64,000 nt of DNA from Lentibacillus daqui (GTDB lineage Bacteria > Bacillota > Bacilli > Bacillales > Amphibacillaceae): positions 2,108,001-2,172,000 of the forward strand of contig NZ_CP114176.1 in assembly GCF_027186265.1 (NCBI RefSeq). Direction: 5' to 3'. The notes under the pieces were generated by a model that was not told where the DNA came from, did no database searches, and was given only the letters and a program-made list of their open reading frames with translations. This document shows, in pieces, positions 10,670 through 19,051 of this stretch (position 1 is the first letter of the stretch; each line of letters opens with the position of its first letter). The translations under genes were made by a program, and so were the position numbers.

Positions 10670-11479
10670 TTAAGGAATATAGCCAATAAACCCTAACATT
10701 CTGCCTGTCTTACCATGATCTCGCCGGTGTGAAAAAAATAATGACTCATCACGAAAAGTGCAATAATTTGTTATACCTATATTATGACGGAAAACCCCAC
10801 ATTGTAAAAGGATTTCTTTGTTTAATTGTTTTAGATCCAGCAAATAGCGATGATTAGCAAGTTTTTTAACCGTATGCTTCTGCAATTGTGTTGGTATCGA
10901 CTGAATCACACGTTGATCGACCTCATAATTTGCTTGTGATATACAAGGTCCAATGATGACATTTAGATGACGTACATCGCTGCCAGTATGTTGCAGTTGT
11001 TTAACCATTTTTTCCGCCATTCGATTAACGGTGCCCTTCCAACCAGCATGAGCAATCCCAATGTAACCTGTTGTTTGATCAAAGAAAAATAATGGCACAC
11101 AATCAGCGAAGAAGGCGGTACACAATATACCAGGTTTATTTGTAATTATACCATCAACCCCAGCCAAAGAATCCTCAAGGGAAACGGAACCTTTTCCTTT
11201 GTCATCGTCTGTGACAGTAATGATTTCGGTTGCGTGAACCTGCTCTGCTCCTACCCAATCCTGAAGCGGAAAACCAAGCATTTGTGCCAGTCGTTTTCGA
11301 TTGTTTAGCACATCCTGTTTATCGTCTTGCACATGTAATCCATGATTAAATGACGAAAAAGGCTGCTTGCTGACACCACCGTTTCTTGTGGTGAATCCAG
11401 CGCACAGCTTCGGATTGATTTGTTTCCATGTATCGATAAGTAGAATAGAATCTGTATGCTGATTAAACGGTTCTGCCAT
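10670..11479 (-). CDS. pgeF: Peptidoglycan editing factor PgeF / laccase-domain protein YlmD
   Basis: 269 aa DUF152/LACC1-family enzyme. Metal-ligand motifs are visible: ADCVPLFF, the HAGWKG signature and CGVFRHNIG. E. coli YfiH edits misincorporated amino acids out of UDP-MurNAc-peptides, and relatives show purine nucleoside phosphorylase/deaminase activity; which applies here is not shown. The ATG at 11479 follows GGAGGGGAT. The next gene, ylmE, begins 30 nt downstream. Confidence 0.93.
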   Translation of the reverse strand: MAEPFNQHTDSILLIDTWKQINPKLCAGFTTRNGGVSKQPFSSFNHGLHVQDDKQDVLNNRKRLAQMLGFPLQDWVGAEQVHATEIITVTDDDKGKGSVSLEDSLAGVDGIITNKPGILCTAFFADCVPLFFFDQTTGYIGIAHAGWKGTVNRMAEKMVKQLQHTGSDVRHLNVIIGPCISQANYEVDQRVIQSIPTQLQKHTVKKLANHRYLLDLKQLNKEILLQCGVFRHNIGITNYCTFRDESLFFSHRRDHGKTGRMLGFIGYIP

Positions 11480-11522
11480 AAAAATCCCCTCCAGTTTATA
11501 CCTATTCTATTCTACCATAGTT

Positions 11523-11801
11523 TTAGCGCTTTTCCATGTCATCCCGATCCGGATATAAGGATGGTGACTCTACATTCTTCACCAGAATTACATCCGCTCC
11601 GATTGTTGCTATTTGGCTCCAATAAATAATCAACTCATCTGCTTTTCCAAAAAATCCACTCTGCTTTTCTTTTATAGGCACAATTAATGCGGTAATTTTA
11701 CCAGTCGCGCCATCGATCTCCAAATCCGTGAAATGACCCAACTTCGCCCCGTCACTAATACTAATAATTTCCTTTAACTGTAACTGCGATAATGTTACCA
11801 T
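11523..11801 (-). CDS. ylmC: YlmC/YmxH-family PRC-barrel sporulation protein
   Basis: 92 aa when started at the ATG at 11801, which has AGGTGGGTGAGG upstream; a longer frame reaching 11873 runs back through the sigG terminator and is rejected. Contains the PRC-barrel-like sequence KLGHFTDLEIDGATGKITALIVP. Family members occur only in spore formers, beside sigG or in the ymxH locus. Function unknown. Confidence 0.9.
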   Translation of the reverse strand: MVTLSQLQLKEIISISDGAKLGHFTDLEIDGATGKITALIVPIKEKQSGFFGKADELIIYWSQIATIGADVILVKNVESPSLYPDRDDMEKR

Positions 11802-11858
11802 ATTCCTCACCCACCTTACTACATCTATATGCAGGGATATGTAACTTTCATGTACAAA

Positions 11859-11893
11859 AATAAGCCGTATCACATTTGTGATACGGCTTATTT
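11859..11893 (-). terminator. Terminator after sigG
   Basis: A perfect 15-bp stem AATAAGCCGTATCAC/GTGATACGGCTTATT with T runs on both sides, located between sigG and ylmC. It can act in either direction; on the minus strand it follows sigG and insulates the ylmC-divIVA group. Confidence 0.88.
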
Positions 11894-11913
11894 ACGGGTA
11901 ACTTTTACCACTA

Positions 11914-12693
11914 CTATTCAAACATCTCTTTATTCATTTGATCAATTGCGGCTTTTTCCAGGCGCGAGACTTGTGCCTGGGAAATCCCAATTTCATCTGC
12001 AACTTCCATTTGTGTCTTCCCTTGAAAAAATCGTTTGTTCAAAATCATTTTCTCTCGTGCATTTAATTGAACCATACCCTCTTTCAAGCTTAATTTGTCC
12101 ACCCATGTATCATCTTTATCCTTGTCATCACTAATCTGATCCATGACAAAAATCGGATCGCCGCCATCATTGTAAATCGGCTCAAATAATGATACTGGAT
12201 CCTGAATCGCATCCATGGCAAAAACGATATCGGAATGGGGAACTCCCATTTCCTCGGCAATTTCCATTGGTGTTGGTTCTTTAGAGGTCTTATTTATTAG
12301 TTTTTCTCTTACTTGCAAGGCTTTATATGCGATATCACGCAATGATCTTGATACGCGAATGGGATTATTGTCCCTTAAATATCGTCTGATTTCACCGATA
12401 ATCATTGGTACTGCATACGTAGAAAACTTAACATTATGTCCTAAATCAAAATTATCAATTGATTTCATGAGTCCAATACAGCCCACTTGAAATAAGTCAT
12501 CCACGTACTCACCACGATTATTAAATCGCTGAATCACACTTAAGACCAACCGTAAATTTCCATTGACCAATTCTTCTCTGGCAGAAATGTCTCCTTCTTG
12601 CATTTTGATGAATAATTTCTTCATTTCCTCGTTCTTTAATACAGGTAATTTTGATGTATCAACACCACATATCTCTACTTTATGTCTGGCCAT
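11914..12693 (-). CDS. sigG: RNA polymerase sporulation sigma factor sigma-G
   Basis: Late forespore sigma factor. 259 aa. The N-terminal MARHKVEICGVDTSKLPVL is the SpoIIIG signature. Region 2 (about residues 50-115) has DDLFQVGCIGLMKSI and region 4 near the C-terminus has the helix-turn-helix EVADEIGISQAQVSRLEK. ATG at 12693 follows GGGAGGGT. Preceded by a sigma-F/G type promoter, consistent with forespore activation and autoregulation. Confidence 0.98.
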   Translation of the reverse strand: MARHKVEICGVDTSKLPVLKNEEMKKLFIKMQEGDISAREELVNGNLRLVLSVIQRFNNRGEYVDDLFQVGCIGLMKSIDNFDLGHNVKFSTYAVPMIIGEIRRYLRDNNPIRVSRSLRDIAYKALQVREKLINKTSKEPTPMEIAEEMGVPHSDIVFAMDAIQDPVSLFEPIYNDGGDPIFVMDQISDDKDKDDTWVDKLSLKEGMVQLNAREKMILNKRFFQGKTQMEVADEIGISQAQVSRLEKAAIDQMNKEMFE

Positions 12694-12731
12694 GATGGTC
12701 CTACCCTCCCGTTGGAGATGCTGTTCATGGA

Positions 12732-12761
12732 CAGTATCTCCGCGGGGAAAGTTTTTTATGC
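12732..12761 (-). promoter_or_regulatory. Sigma-F/sigma-G promoter upstream of sigG
   Basis: Minus strand: GCATA (-35, 12761-12757), 15-nt spacer, GGAGATACTG (-10, 12741-12732). This fits the forespore consensus (-35 GYATA, -10 GGNNANAHTR) at every defined position. It lies in the 125-nt spacer between sigE and sigG, 39 nt upstream of the sigG ATG, matching the known sigma-F dependence of spoIIIG. Confidence 0.8.
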
Positions 12762-12818
12762 AGTCTGATTCGGGTTACAATCGGATGAAAATCGGTGCTT
12801 CCCTACTAAAAATAAGGG

Positions 12819-13538
12819 CTAAACCATTTTATTAAATTCTTTTTTTAGGCGTCTGATTATTTTCTTCTCCAACCTGGAAATATATGATTGAGATATACCG
12901 AGCATATCTGCAACATCTTTTTGCGTTTTTTCTTCTTCGCCAACAAGCCCAAAACGAAGCTCCATAATCTGTTTTTCCCGATCATTTAATTGGGAAAGGG
13001 CATTTTTTAATAAATGTTTATCTACATTAGATTCCAGGTTTCTGGTAATAATATCATCATCCGTTCCCAATACATCGGATAACAATAATTCATTTCCATC
13101 CCAATCAATGTTTAACGGCTCATCAAATGAAATTTCTGATTTCAATTTATTATTTCTGCGTAAATACATCAAAATTTCGTTTTCAATACAACGCGAGGCA
13201 TAGGTTGCCAGCTTTATTTTCTTTTCCGGATTAAATGTATTGACTGCTTTAATCAGTCCAATGGTGCCAATACTAATCAAATCCTCAATATTAATACCTG
13301 TATTTTCAAATTTACGGGCTATGTACACAACCAGCCGCAAATTTCGCTCAATTAACATGGCACGGGCTGCTTTATCTCCTTTTGGCAAGCGCTGGAGTAA
13401 TTCCTGTTCTTCCGTTTTGGATAATGGCGGCGGTAAAGCTTCACTCCCCCCAATATAATAAATTTCGTCTGATTTTATTCCCAATTTCATGAGCGTATTG
13501 TACCACCACAAACGCATCCTCAATTTCCATTTACGCAA
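12819..13538 (-). CDS. sigE: RNA polymerase sporulation sigma factor pro-sigma-E
   Basis: Mother-cell sigma factor made as an inactive precursor. 239 aa. The hydrophobic/basic pro-sequence (about residues 1-28, beginning [20 protein letters not shown]) is what SpoIIGA removes. Region 2 has [18 protein letters not shown] and region 4 has [18 protein letters not shown]. Downstream of spoIIGA, forming the spoIIG operon. Confidence 0.98.
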   Translation of the reverse strand: MRKWKLRMRLWWYNTLMKLGIKSDEIYYIGGSEALPPPLSKTEEQELLQRLPKGDKAARAMLIERNLRLVVYIARKFENTGINIEDLISIGTIGLIKAVNTFNPEKKIKLATYASRCIENEILMYLRRNNKLKSEISFDEPLNIDWDGNELLLSDVLGTDDDIITRNLESNVDKHLLKNALSQLNDREKQIMELRFGLVGEEEKTQKDVADMLGISQSYISRLEKKIIRRLKKEFNKMV

Positions 13539-13685
13539 AACAATCTCCCCTTTTTGATGTCTTTATGAAATTTATGGCTATAGAAATCCTCTAACTGGAA
13601 TGGCCATGTCCGGCTCCAGGTCAAAGTGCCAGTCAACCACCATCACCTCCAAATACTACTGACCAGGTGCTTTACGCCTTTGTTT

Positions 13686-14606
13686 TTAAGCCGGATGTAC
13701 TGCAGCCAATTTGATGATTTGTGGATGGAGTAAACAATGATAACTGTCATCATCCGTTAACGAGGCAAATTGAATGCCTATTAATGCTTTGCTTGTGATA
13801 ATTTTCCCTTTATCATAATAAACTGTAATATTATCAGGCTTAATGGTTAACATGAATAGCCTTTTTCCGTCGACACCCTGGAATGGGACCAATTGAATTC
13901 GGTTCTGCCATTGATCCGGTATACAATCAAAATCCAGCTCTTCTTGGGCACTTTTTAGCAGTTCCCATTCATCTTCGGAAAACCAGTTCATTAAAAATTG
14001 CTTATCACAGATAATTACCGGTTTTTTTGTCAGTGGATCAACCAATTGGTTCCCGCTGTCAATATACCCCGTTGTCGAATGACTCACTTGATTAAGCTCG
14101 ATAGTAACAGAATATAGCTGGTCGTAGCGGATTTTTTCGGTAGCGTGCTTGTCCATACGGTTTTTCGTAAACCACCAAATAATCGGAAATCCAATAACTA
14201 TAAAAATCCAGCTAGTGGGATCACCATAGCCTTTATTGAAAGTAAGCACCCCATTGGCCGAGAACCCAATTGGATTTTGCAGCAAAAAATGTACAGCTAT
14301 CAGACCACCTCCAATTGAAAATGTAGTAAAGTAGAATAATAGCAGCATTTTTAAAAAGCGACGAATCGAATAAAAACGGAAAGAGCATAAAATAATCACC
14401 AAAGAATAACAGATTTTCCCTAAAACGGTAGTAAAAAAAGAGTCCGGGTAATACAATGAGATAGGCACAATGATTGATGCCACAAATGCACCAAACATGA
14501 TTCTGATTTTTCCCGAGCTATCTTTGGCTAAAATCTGTGTGAGCATTAGCAGCATCATGTCTAATAGAAAGTTCAATAACCAGACAGCATCAAGATAAAC
14601 AGTCAC
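13686..14606 (-). CDS. spoIIGA: Sigma-E processing protease SpoIIGA
   Basis: Membrane aspartic protease that activates pro-sigma-E after a signal from the forespore (SpoIIR). Start placed at the GTG at 14606 (306 aa), after GGAAGAG; the N-terminus VTVYLDAVWLLNFLLD matches the family. Five hydrophobic segments fill about residues 1-155; the soluble protease domain contains GYIDSGNQLVDP with the catalytic Asp-Ser-Gly. 147 nt upstream of sigE. Confidence 0.95.
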   Translation of the reverse strand: MTVYLDAVWLLNFLLDMMLLMLTQILAKDSSGKIRIMFGAFVASIIVPISLYYPDSFFTTVLGKICYSLVIILCSFRFYSIRRFLKMLLLFYFTTFSIGGGLIAVHFLLQNPIGFSANGVLTFNKGYGDPTSWIFIVIGFPIIWWFTKNRMDKHATEKIRYDQLYSVTIELNQVSHSTTGYIDSGNQLVDPLTKKPVIICDKQFLMNWFSEDEWELLKSAQEELDFDCIPDQWQNRIQLVPFQGVDGKRLFMLTIKPDNITVYYDKGKIITSKALIGIQFASLTDDDSYHCLLHPQIIKLAAVHPA

Positions 14607-14679
14607 ACCGCTCTTCCTTTCTGCGCATGAGAACGATCTTCCAGCCTCCATCAAAGTCTGAAACAAATGCGTTAAAGGT

Positions 14680-14712
14680 AGTATAGCGGATGTGTAAGGC
14701 AAAGTCTGTCAC
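14680..14712 (-). promoter_or_regulatory. Candidate Spo0A-type spoIIG promoter
   Basis: Minus strand GTGACA (14712-14707) and TATACT (14685-14680) are 21 nt apart, about 75 nt upstream of the spoIIGA GTG. The B. subtilis spoIIG promoter is known for an unusually long (22-nt) -35/-10 spacing activated by Spo0A-P. Possible degenerate 0A boxes (TGTCCGC, TGTCGGC on the plus strand) lie around 14718 and 14759, but none is a clean TGTCGAA. Confidence 0.4.
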
Positions 14713-14837
14713 TTCTTGTCCGCAAAGTTGCGCTAATTTCAACGAGTTATCAGGGAGTTTGTCGGCTAAATATGGATAGGAATGTAATGGGGATGTCAGA
14801 AACACAATTATCGGTTCTTGAACAAAAAAACTAAAAT

Positions 14838-14874
14838 AAAAAGCAAGCGGAATGATTTTTAATCCGCTTGCTTT
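14838..14874 (-). terminator. Terminator after ftsZ
   Basis: Stem AAAAGCAAGCGGA/TCCGCTTGCTTTT (about 14838-14851 and 14862-14874) immediately follows the ftsZ stop at 14880. T runs on the minus strand make it an intrinsic terminator that separates ftsAZ from the spoIIG operon. Confidence 0.85.
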
Positions 14875-14879
14875 TACTA

Positions 14880-16040
14880 TTATCGTCTTCTATTCCGGTT
14901 CCGTAAGAAGGCTGGAATATCCAGTGTATCCTCTTCTGGTTGTTGTTGCTTGGGCGGCTGTTGATTTTCTGTGTAATTTCGGGTGTTTCTTGTTTCCCGA
15001 TACGGTATATCGTCATTGAATGTTGTAGCCGCATGTTGTTTATTGCTCGGCATTGACCGGCTTTTCGGCTTATGATCAGCATTTTGGTTCTCATCAAATC
15101 CAGTAGCAATAACCGTGACAATGATTTCGTCTTTCAGGCTTTCATTAATCACCGAGCCAAAGATCACATTTACTTCCTTATCTGCTGCCGATGTGACAAG
15201 GTCAGCCGATTCCTGTACTTCATAAAGGCTGAGATTTGCTCCACCCGTGATATTCATTAAAATGCCATGCGCCCCATCGATTGATGTTTCCAATAAAGGT
15301 GAGGAAATGGCTTTTTTGGCTGCTTCTGTTGCCCGATTTTCACCGGTTGCAATACCAATTCCCATTAGTGCAGAACCTTTGTCAAACATAATGGTTTTGA
15401 CATCGGCAAAGTCGACATTAATAAGTCCAGGCTTGGCAATCAAATCGGATATGCCTTGTACCCCTTGACGCAATACGTTATCTGCTTCACGGAATGCTTC
15501 CAACATCGGGGTGTTTTTATCAACAATCTCCAGCAAGCGATCATTTGGAATAACAATTAGTGTATCGACACAGCTTTTTAATGTGTCAATTCCGGAGATA
15601 GCCTGGGTCGCCCTTCTTCTGCCTTCAAATGTAAATGGCCGTGTTACAACGCCAACGGTGAGCGCACCCAGATCTTTGGCAATTTGTGCGATGGTAGGTG
15701 CAGCACCAGTACCGGTTCCTCCACCCATTCCAGCTGTGACAAAGATCATATCGGCACCTTGTAGTACCTCTTCTATTTGCTCTTTACTTTCTTCCGCAGC
15801 TTTTTTACCGACTTCGGGATTGGCACCTGCTCCCAAACCACGGGTCAGCTTTTCGCCAATTTGCAGTTTCACTTCTGCTTTCGATAGATCCAGTGCTTGG
15901 GAATCCGTGTTGACAGCAATAAATTCAACACCTTCTACACCATGCTCAATCATGCGGTTAACGGCATTATTTCCGCCACCGCCAACACCGATTACTTTTA
16001 TGGTTGCCAATTTATCCATATTTGTGTCAAACTCCAACAT
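14880..16040 (-). CDS. ftsZ: Cell division GTPase FtsZ
   Basis: Tubulin homologue that forms the Z ring. Start at the ATG at 16040 (386 aa), which follows AGGAGGAACG; an in-frame codon at 16064 has no site. N-terminal [17 protein letters not shown], the tubulin signature [10 protein letters not shown] near residue 105, a variable Gln/Asn-rich linker after about residue 320, and the C-terminal docking peptide [15 protein letters not shown] that binds FtsA, SepF and others. 44 nt downstream of ftsA. Confidence 0.98.
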   Translation of the reverse strand: MLEFDTNMDKLATIKVIGVGGGGNNAVNRMIEHGVEGVEFIAVNTDSQALDLSKAEVKLQIGEKLTRGLGAGANPEVGKKAAEESKEQIEEVLQGADMIFVTAGMGGGTGTGAAPTIAQIAKDLGALTVGVVTRPFTFEGRRRATQAISGIDTLKSCVDTLIVIPNDRLLEIVDKNTPMLEAFREADNVLRQGVQGISDLIAKPGLINVDFADVKTIMFDKGSALMGIGIATGENRATEAAKKAISSPLLETSIDGAHGILMNITGGANLSLYEVQESADLVTSAADKEVNVIFGSVINESLKDEIIVTVIATGFDENQNADHKPKSRSMPSNKQHAATTFNDDIPYRETRNTRNYTENQQPPKQQQPEEDTLDIPAFLRNRNRRR

Positions 16041-16084
16041 ATACGTTCCTCCTAAAATAAGCAAAATTACTAGAGTACAAGAAT

Positions 16085-17362
16085 TTAATCAAAAAAGTAC
16101 TTAAACAAATTCGAAATTCCGGATTCTTTCTTCTTTTTCTTTTCTGTTTTTTCTGCTGGTTTTGCTGTTTTCTTGGGTCGCGGTTTTTCCTCATACGAAT
16201 TGACAACAGAAGGAAAAAGATCTTTTCCTTGTATTTTCGCATTACGATAAGCAAATTGCAAGATTCCTACCCCAGCAGTAAACTGTGGTTCCCTGACGCC
16301 AATGTAATCCGGCAGGGACATCCTGACATTTGCCCGAAATAAATCCTGGGCAAGCTCAAGTACCCCAGGCATTTTCATGGTACCACCTGTCAGAACATAT
16401 CCTCCTGGTAAATCATGACATCCCATCCGTCTGATTTCCCGTTCGACATACGCATAAATTTCTTCGAGTCTAGCTTCAATCATATCAGCAATCTGCAATT
16501 GATTGAAGGTTTGCGACTGGTTACTGCCAATGGTGGATACACTGAATGTTTCATCCTCATGTGCATCGTCGAAAAAAGCATGTCCATAATTCAGCTTGAC
16601 ATCCTCCGCTTCTTCGGTTGATGTTCTAAGACCCATGGACAAATCCTTTGTGATATTATCACCACCAAGTGGAATAACGCTTGTTGACACCAAATGATCA
16701 TGCTGAAAAACCGATACGGTTGTACATCCCCCTCCAACATCAATTAGTGCAACACCGAGGTTCTTCTCATCCCTGGATAATGCAATCGACCCCGCAGCCA
16801 ATGGTTGCAGGCAAATATCGGATACCTGTAATCCCGACCGTTCCACACACTTTAAAATATTATGTAAAACTGTTTTGGAACAGGTAATAATTGTTCCTTC
16901 CATTTCCAGACGAACACCAATCATCCCGCGCGGATCAGTTATTTCATCCAAACCATCAACAATAAACTGCTTCGGAATAACATCGATAATTTCACGTTCT
17001 GGAGGAATCGAGACAACCTGTGCCCCGTCAATCACCCGGGTAATATCCTCATCACCGATTTCCCTGTTTGCACTTTGAACAGCCACGACCCCATGACAGG
17101 GCTGCAATTCAACGTGGTTGCCGTTAATCCCGACTACAACACTGTCAATCTGCATGCCAACCATTCGTTCCGCCTGCTCTACTGCATTACGGATCGAATG
17201 AACGGTCTGATCAATATCGACAATGGCTCCTTTTTTCATGCCATTTGATTTCGCAGATCCTACACCAATAATATTTAATGAATCATTTAAAACTTCTCCA
17301 ATTATCACCTTAATTTTTGATGTACCTACGTCCAAACTTACTAGTATTTCACTGTTGTCCAA
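16085..17362 (-). CDS. ftsA: Cell division protein FtsA
   Basis: Actin-like ATPase that tethers FtsZ to the membrane. 425 aa. Phosphate loops [17 protein letters not shown] (N-terminus) and [14 protein letters not shown]; the lysine-rich linker ends in an amphipathic targeting helix ([12 protein letters not shown]). Start is a TTG at 17362 with a CAGGAGGTG site 8 nt upstream. Cotranscribed with ftsZ. Confidence 0.96.
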   Translation of the reverse strand: MDNSEILVSLDVGTSKIKVIIGEVLNDSLNIIGVGSAKSNGMKKGAIVDIDQTVHSIRNAVEQAERMVGMQIDSVVVGINGNHVELQPCHGVVAVQSANREIGDEDITRVIDGAQVVSIPPEREIIDVIPKQFIVDGLDEITDPRGMIGVRLEMEGTIITCSKTVLHNILKCVERSGLQVSDICLQPLAAGSIALSRDEKNLGVALIDVGGGCTTVSVFQHDHLVSTSVIPLGGDNITKDLSMGLRTSTEEAEDVKLNYGHAFFDDAHEDETFSVSTIGSNQSQTFNQLQIADMIEARLEEIYAYVEREIRRMGCHDLPGGYVLTGGTMKMPGVLELAQDLFRANVRMSLPDYIGVREPQFTAGVGILQFAYRNAKIQGKDLFPSVVNSYEEKPRPKKTAKPAEKTEKKKKKESGISNLFKYFFD

Positions 17363-17886
17363 TGAAAGGCACCTCCTGATTCAGCATCTGATAAATAGAC
17401 AATCAGATGTTAACACCTGTAATATGATCTATTCTATCATTATAAAGGATTATTCCTTGAGAATGTACTAAAATAACAGATATAAAAGTAATTCTACAAA
17501 AAAGCCGTATATCCCTTTTAATTTCACCTACTTTTTCAGTACAAATCTGGGAAATTAGACGGGTAATGATGTAACGGATCAAAAGCCTATATTAAATACT
17601 TCGGAAACCATACGCTGTATATGGCTTTCGAAACGGGTCTCTTGCTAAATTTATCACACCAAATACAACTTTTTAAAGGATGTTCAAAAAGTCCGGTAAA
17701 AAATGACGCTTCGAATTTCTTCGTTGGCTTGTTTCTCCGCTGCTCATGTATCTAACTGCATACATTCCGCTGCTCGAAACTGCGCCGCCTAGAACTTCTC
17801 GGTCCTTTTTATCCTCCTTTTAAACACACGCTTTTAGCATTTGGATGGATTACAATAACAATGGACTTTCAATAGTAAACATTTTC
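17363..17886 (-). promoter_or_regulatory. divIB-ftsA spacer with candidate ftsAZ promoter
   Basis: On the minus strand a perfect TATAAT lies at 17444-17439, about 75 nt upstream of the ftsA TTG, with only a weak -35 (TACATT at 17 nt). An imperfect hairpin AAAGCCATATA...TATAGGCTTTT (about 17583-17631) could be a weak terminator for divIB. The rest of this 524-nt stretch is mostly taken up by a MITE-like repeat (17676-17831). No gene was found. Confidence 0.5.
17676..17831. repeat. MITE-like dispersed repeat, copy 1 (156 bp)
   Basis: Imperfect terminal inverted repeats: the left end AAGGATGTTCAAAAAG corresponds to the reverse complement of the right end (GCGTGTGTTTAAAAGG). Directly flanked by the 5-bp duplication TTTTA at 17671-17675 and 17832-17836. 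The interior shares long blocks (GAACTTCTCGGTCCTTTTTA; CGTTGGCTTG) with copy 2 at 33887. No coding capacity. Sits between divIB and ftsA. Confidence 0.85.
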
Positions 17887-18690
17887 TTATTCTTCTCCTT
17901 CCATTTCATCCTGTTCATCTTGATTTTCCTTCTCTTTCTCCTTCTTATCAAAGGATTCAAAATAAGCCCCTACGCCAATATGAATAATCCCCTTGCTGTC
18001 CGGCTCAAGCTGGGAAACGATGGAAGGATAAACCTTCATCTTTTCAGCAAACTCCCGGATCGTCCCATCCACCAGATAACCATCATTCATATACAATAAA
18101 ATTTTATATTTATTATCGTTTGTTGGCCGCCAGTGAATTTCCGATATCTGATTCAAAATACTTTTCGGTAGTGAATGTAACTGATCCGTCATTTTATGTA
18201 AAATAGACTCATTTGAAAAATCCATTAACAATGGGGCATCCCCGTTTATGGTTTTCTGTTTGGATGACTTTAAGACTTGTCCATTGTTCAGAATTGGATA
18301 GTAAGCGTCATCTTGTTTGACATAACCAACCCGATCATACTCTGTTACATGAATAGCGACTTTTCTTGGCAGCTGCTTTTTTAATTCGACTGATTTGACG
18401 GCTGGATTTTCTGTTAGTGCTTTTTTAACTTTACTTTCATTAATTGTCCAAATATTCGTCTTTCTGGTTATGTTGCTTTTCTTGAGAATCTGCTCATCTG
18501 ATACAAAGCCGTTTCCTGTAATATCCACCGTTTTTACGCGGCTAAGCGGTGATTGTATATAGACAATCAGCAAAATGAGCAAGAAAAAAATAGAAAAATA
18601 GAATATAAATCTTCTATTCGCCTTCTTTTTTCGAGCTTGTTTCAATTTTGGGATTCTATCTTCAATCGAAACAATGTTCTTTTTACCCAT
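17887..18690 (-). CDS. divIB: Cell division protein DivIB (FtsQ)
   Basis: Bitopic membrane protein of the divisome, partner of FtsL and DivIC. 267 aa: basic cytoplasmic N-terminus, one transmembrane helix (about residues 28-46), POTRA domain beginning at VKTVDITGNGFVSDEQI, beta domain, and a very acidic tail (KEKENQDEQDEMEGEE). ATG preceded by AAGGAAG. It has its own promoter here (18751) and is separated from spoVE by a terminator and a structured element, unlike the close-packed B. subtilis arrangement. Confidence 0.95.
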   Translation of the reverse strand: MGKKNIVSIEDRIPKLKQARKKKANRRFIFYFSIFFLLILLIVYIQSPLSRVKTVDITGNGFVSDEQILKKSNITRKTNIWTINESKVKKALTENPAVKSVELKKQLPRKVAIHVTEYDRVGYVKQDDAYYPILNNGQVLKSSKQKTINGDAPLLMDFSNESILHKMTDQLHSLPKSILNQISEIHWRPTNDNKYKILLYMNDGYLVDGTIREFAEKMKVYPSIVSQLEPDSKGIIHIGVGAYFESFDKKEKEKENQDEQDEMEGEE

Positions 18691-18714
18691 TCGATTCTTC
18701 CTTTGTACAAAATT

Positions 18715-18758
18715 AACGGCATGCGTCTATGCCGTTTTCGATGTACAAAAATTATATC
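18715..18758 (-). promoter_or_regulatory. Candidate divIB promoter and 5'-leader hairpin
   Basis: Minus strand TGATATAAT (extended -10 with perfect TATAAT at 18756-18751) lies about 60 nt upstream of the divIB ATG, with a weak -35. Between it and the gene is an 8-bp stem AACGGCAT/ATGCCGTT (18715-18722, 18729-18736), ending about 15 nt before the ribosome-binding site; its role is unknown. Confidence 0.55.
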
Positions 18759-18798
18759 ATAAATTACCGGTTAACATGTAGTGTTTCTATAATTTACA

Positions 18799-18828
18799 AA
18801 AAAATGCCTCCGTTTGGGAAGCATTTTT
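18799..18828 (-). terminator. Terminator between spoVE and divIB
   Basis: Stem AAAAATGCCTCC/GGGAAGCATTTTT with a short loop and T runs on both sides. On the minus strand it follows the structured element and precedes the divIB promoter, so it should stop transcripts coming from the mraZ-spoVE cluster. Confidence 0.75.
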
Positions 18829-18840
18829 AAGAGAAAAGGT

Positions 18841-18990
18841 ATAAAGTGAAACTTCATTTAGTGGGGTTTCCTTTCCTCCCCCACTAAATGTTAGTTGAAC
18901 AGAATCAGGAATTTACGGGCTGTTTATCCCCCACCTTCTAAGTTTTTAGTTACTCTCACTTATAGAGGTGGGGGTATTACAGCCCGTTAA
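18841..18990. repeat. Structured palindromic element between spoVE and divIB
   Basis: Two strong stems. Hairpin A is a 12-bp perfect stem CATTTAGTGGGG (18855-18866) / CCCCACTAAATG (18879-18890). Hairpin B has nested stems ACGGGCTGT (18915-18923) / ACAGCCCGT (18979-18987) and CCCCCACCT (18928-18936) / AGGTGGGGG (18966-18974). The leading part, ATAAAGTGAAACTT plus a GGGG/CCCC hairpin, recurs at 45521-45562, so this is a repeat family rather than a private structure. It occupies the place where murG-murB lie in B. subtilis. Confidence 0.65.
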
Positions 18991-19051
18991 TGCGTGATAA
19001 AAATTTGTGCCCTGCTGCTTGTTTGTGAGCTACAGCACCTTTAGACTTTTC

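Noticed and set aside
13595..13640. Possible remnant of the repeat end GGAGCCGGAC..GGCCA between spoIIGA and sigE
   Set aside because: Matches the 63640 end over only about 20 nt with no supporting structure; could be chance.
14590..14805. 71-codon frame upstream of spoIIGA
   Set aside because: Overlaps the spoIIGA start in another frame and covers the candidate promoter; no ribosome-binding site.
15511..16104. 197-codon open frame on the plus strand opposite ftsZ
   Set aside because: Fully antisense to a clear FtsZ coding sequence, with Ser/Pro/Ala-rich translation typical of the complement of a well-coded gene and no ribosome-binding site.
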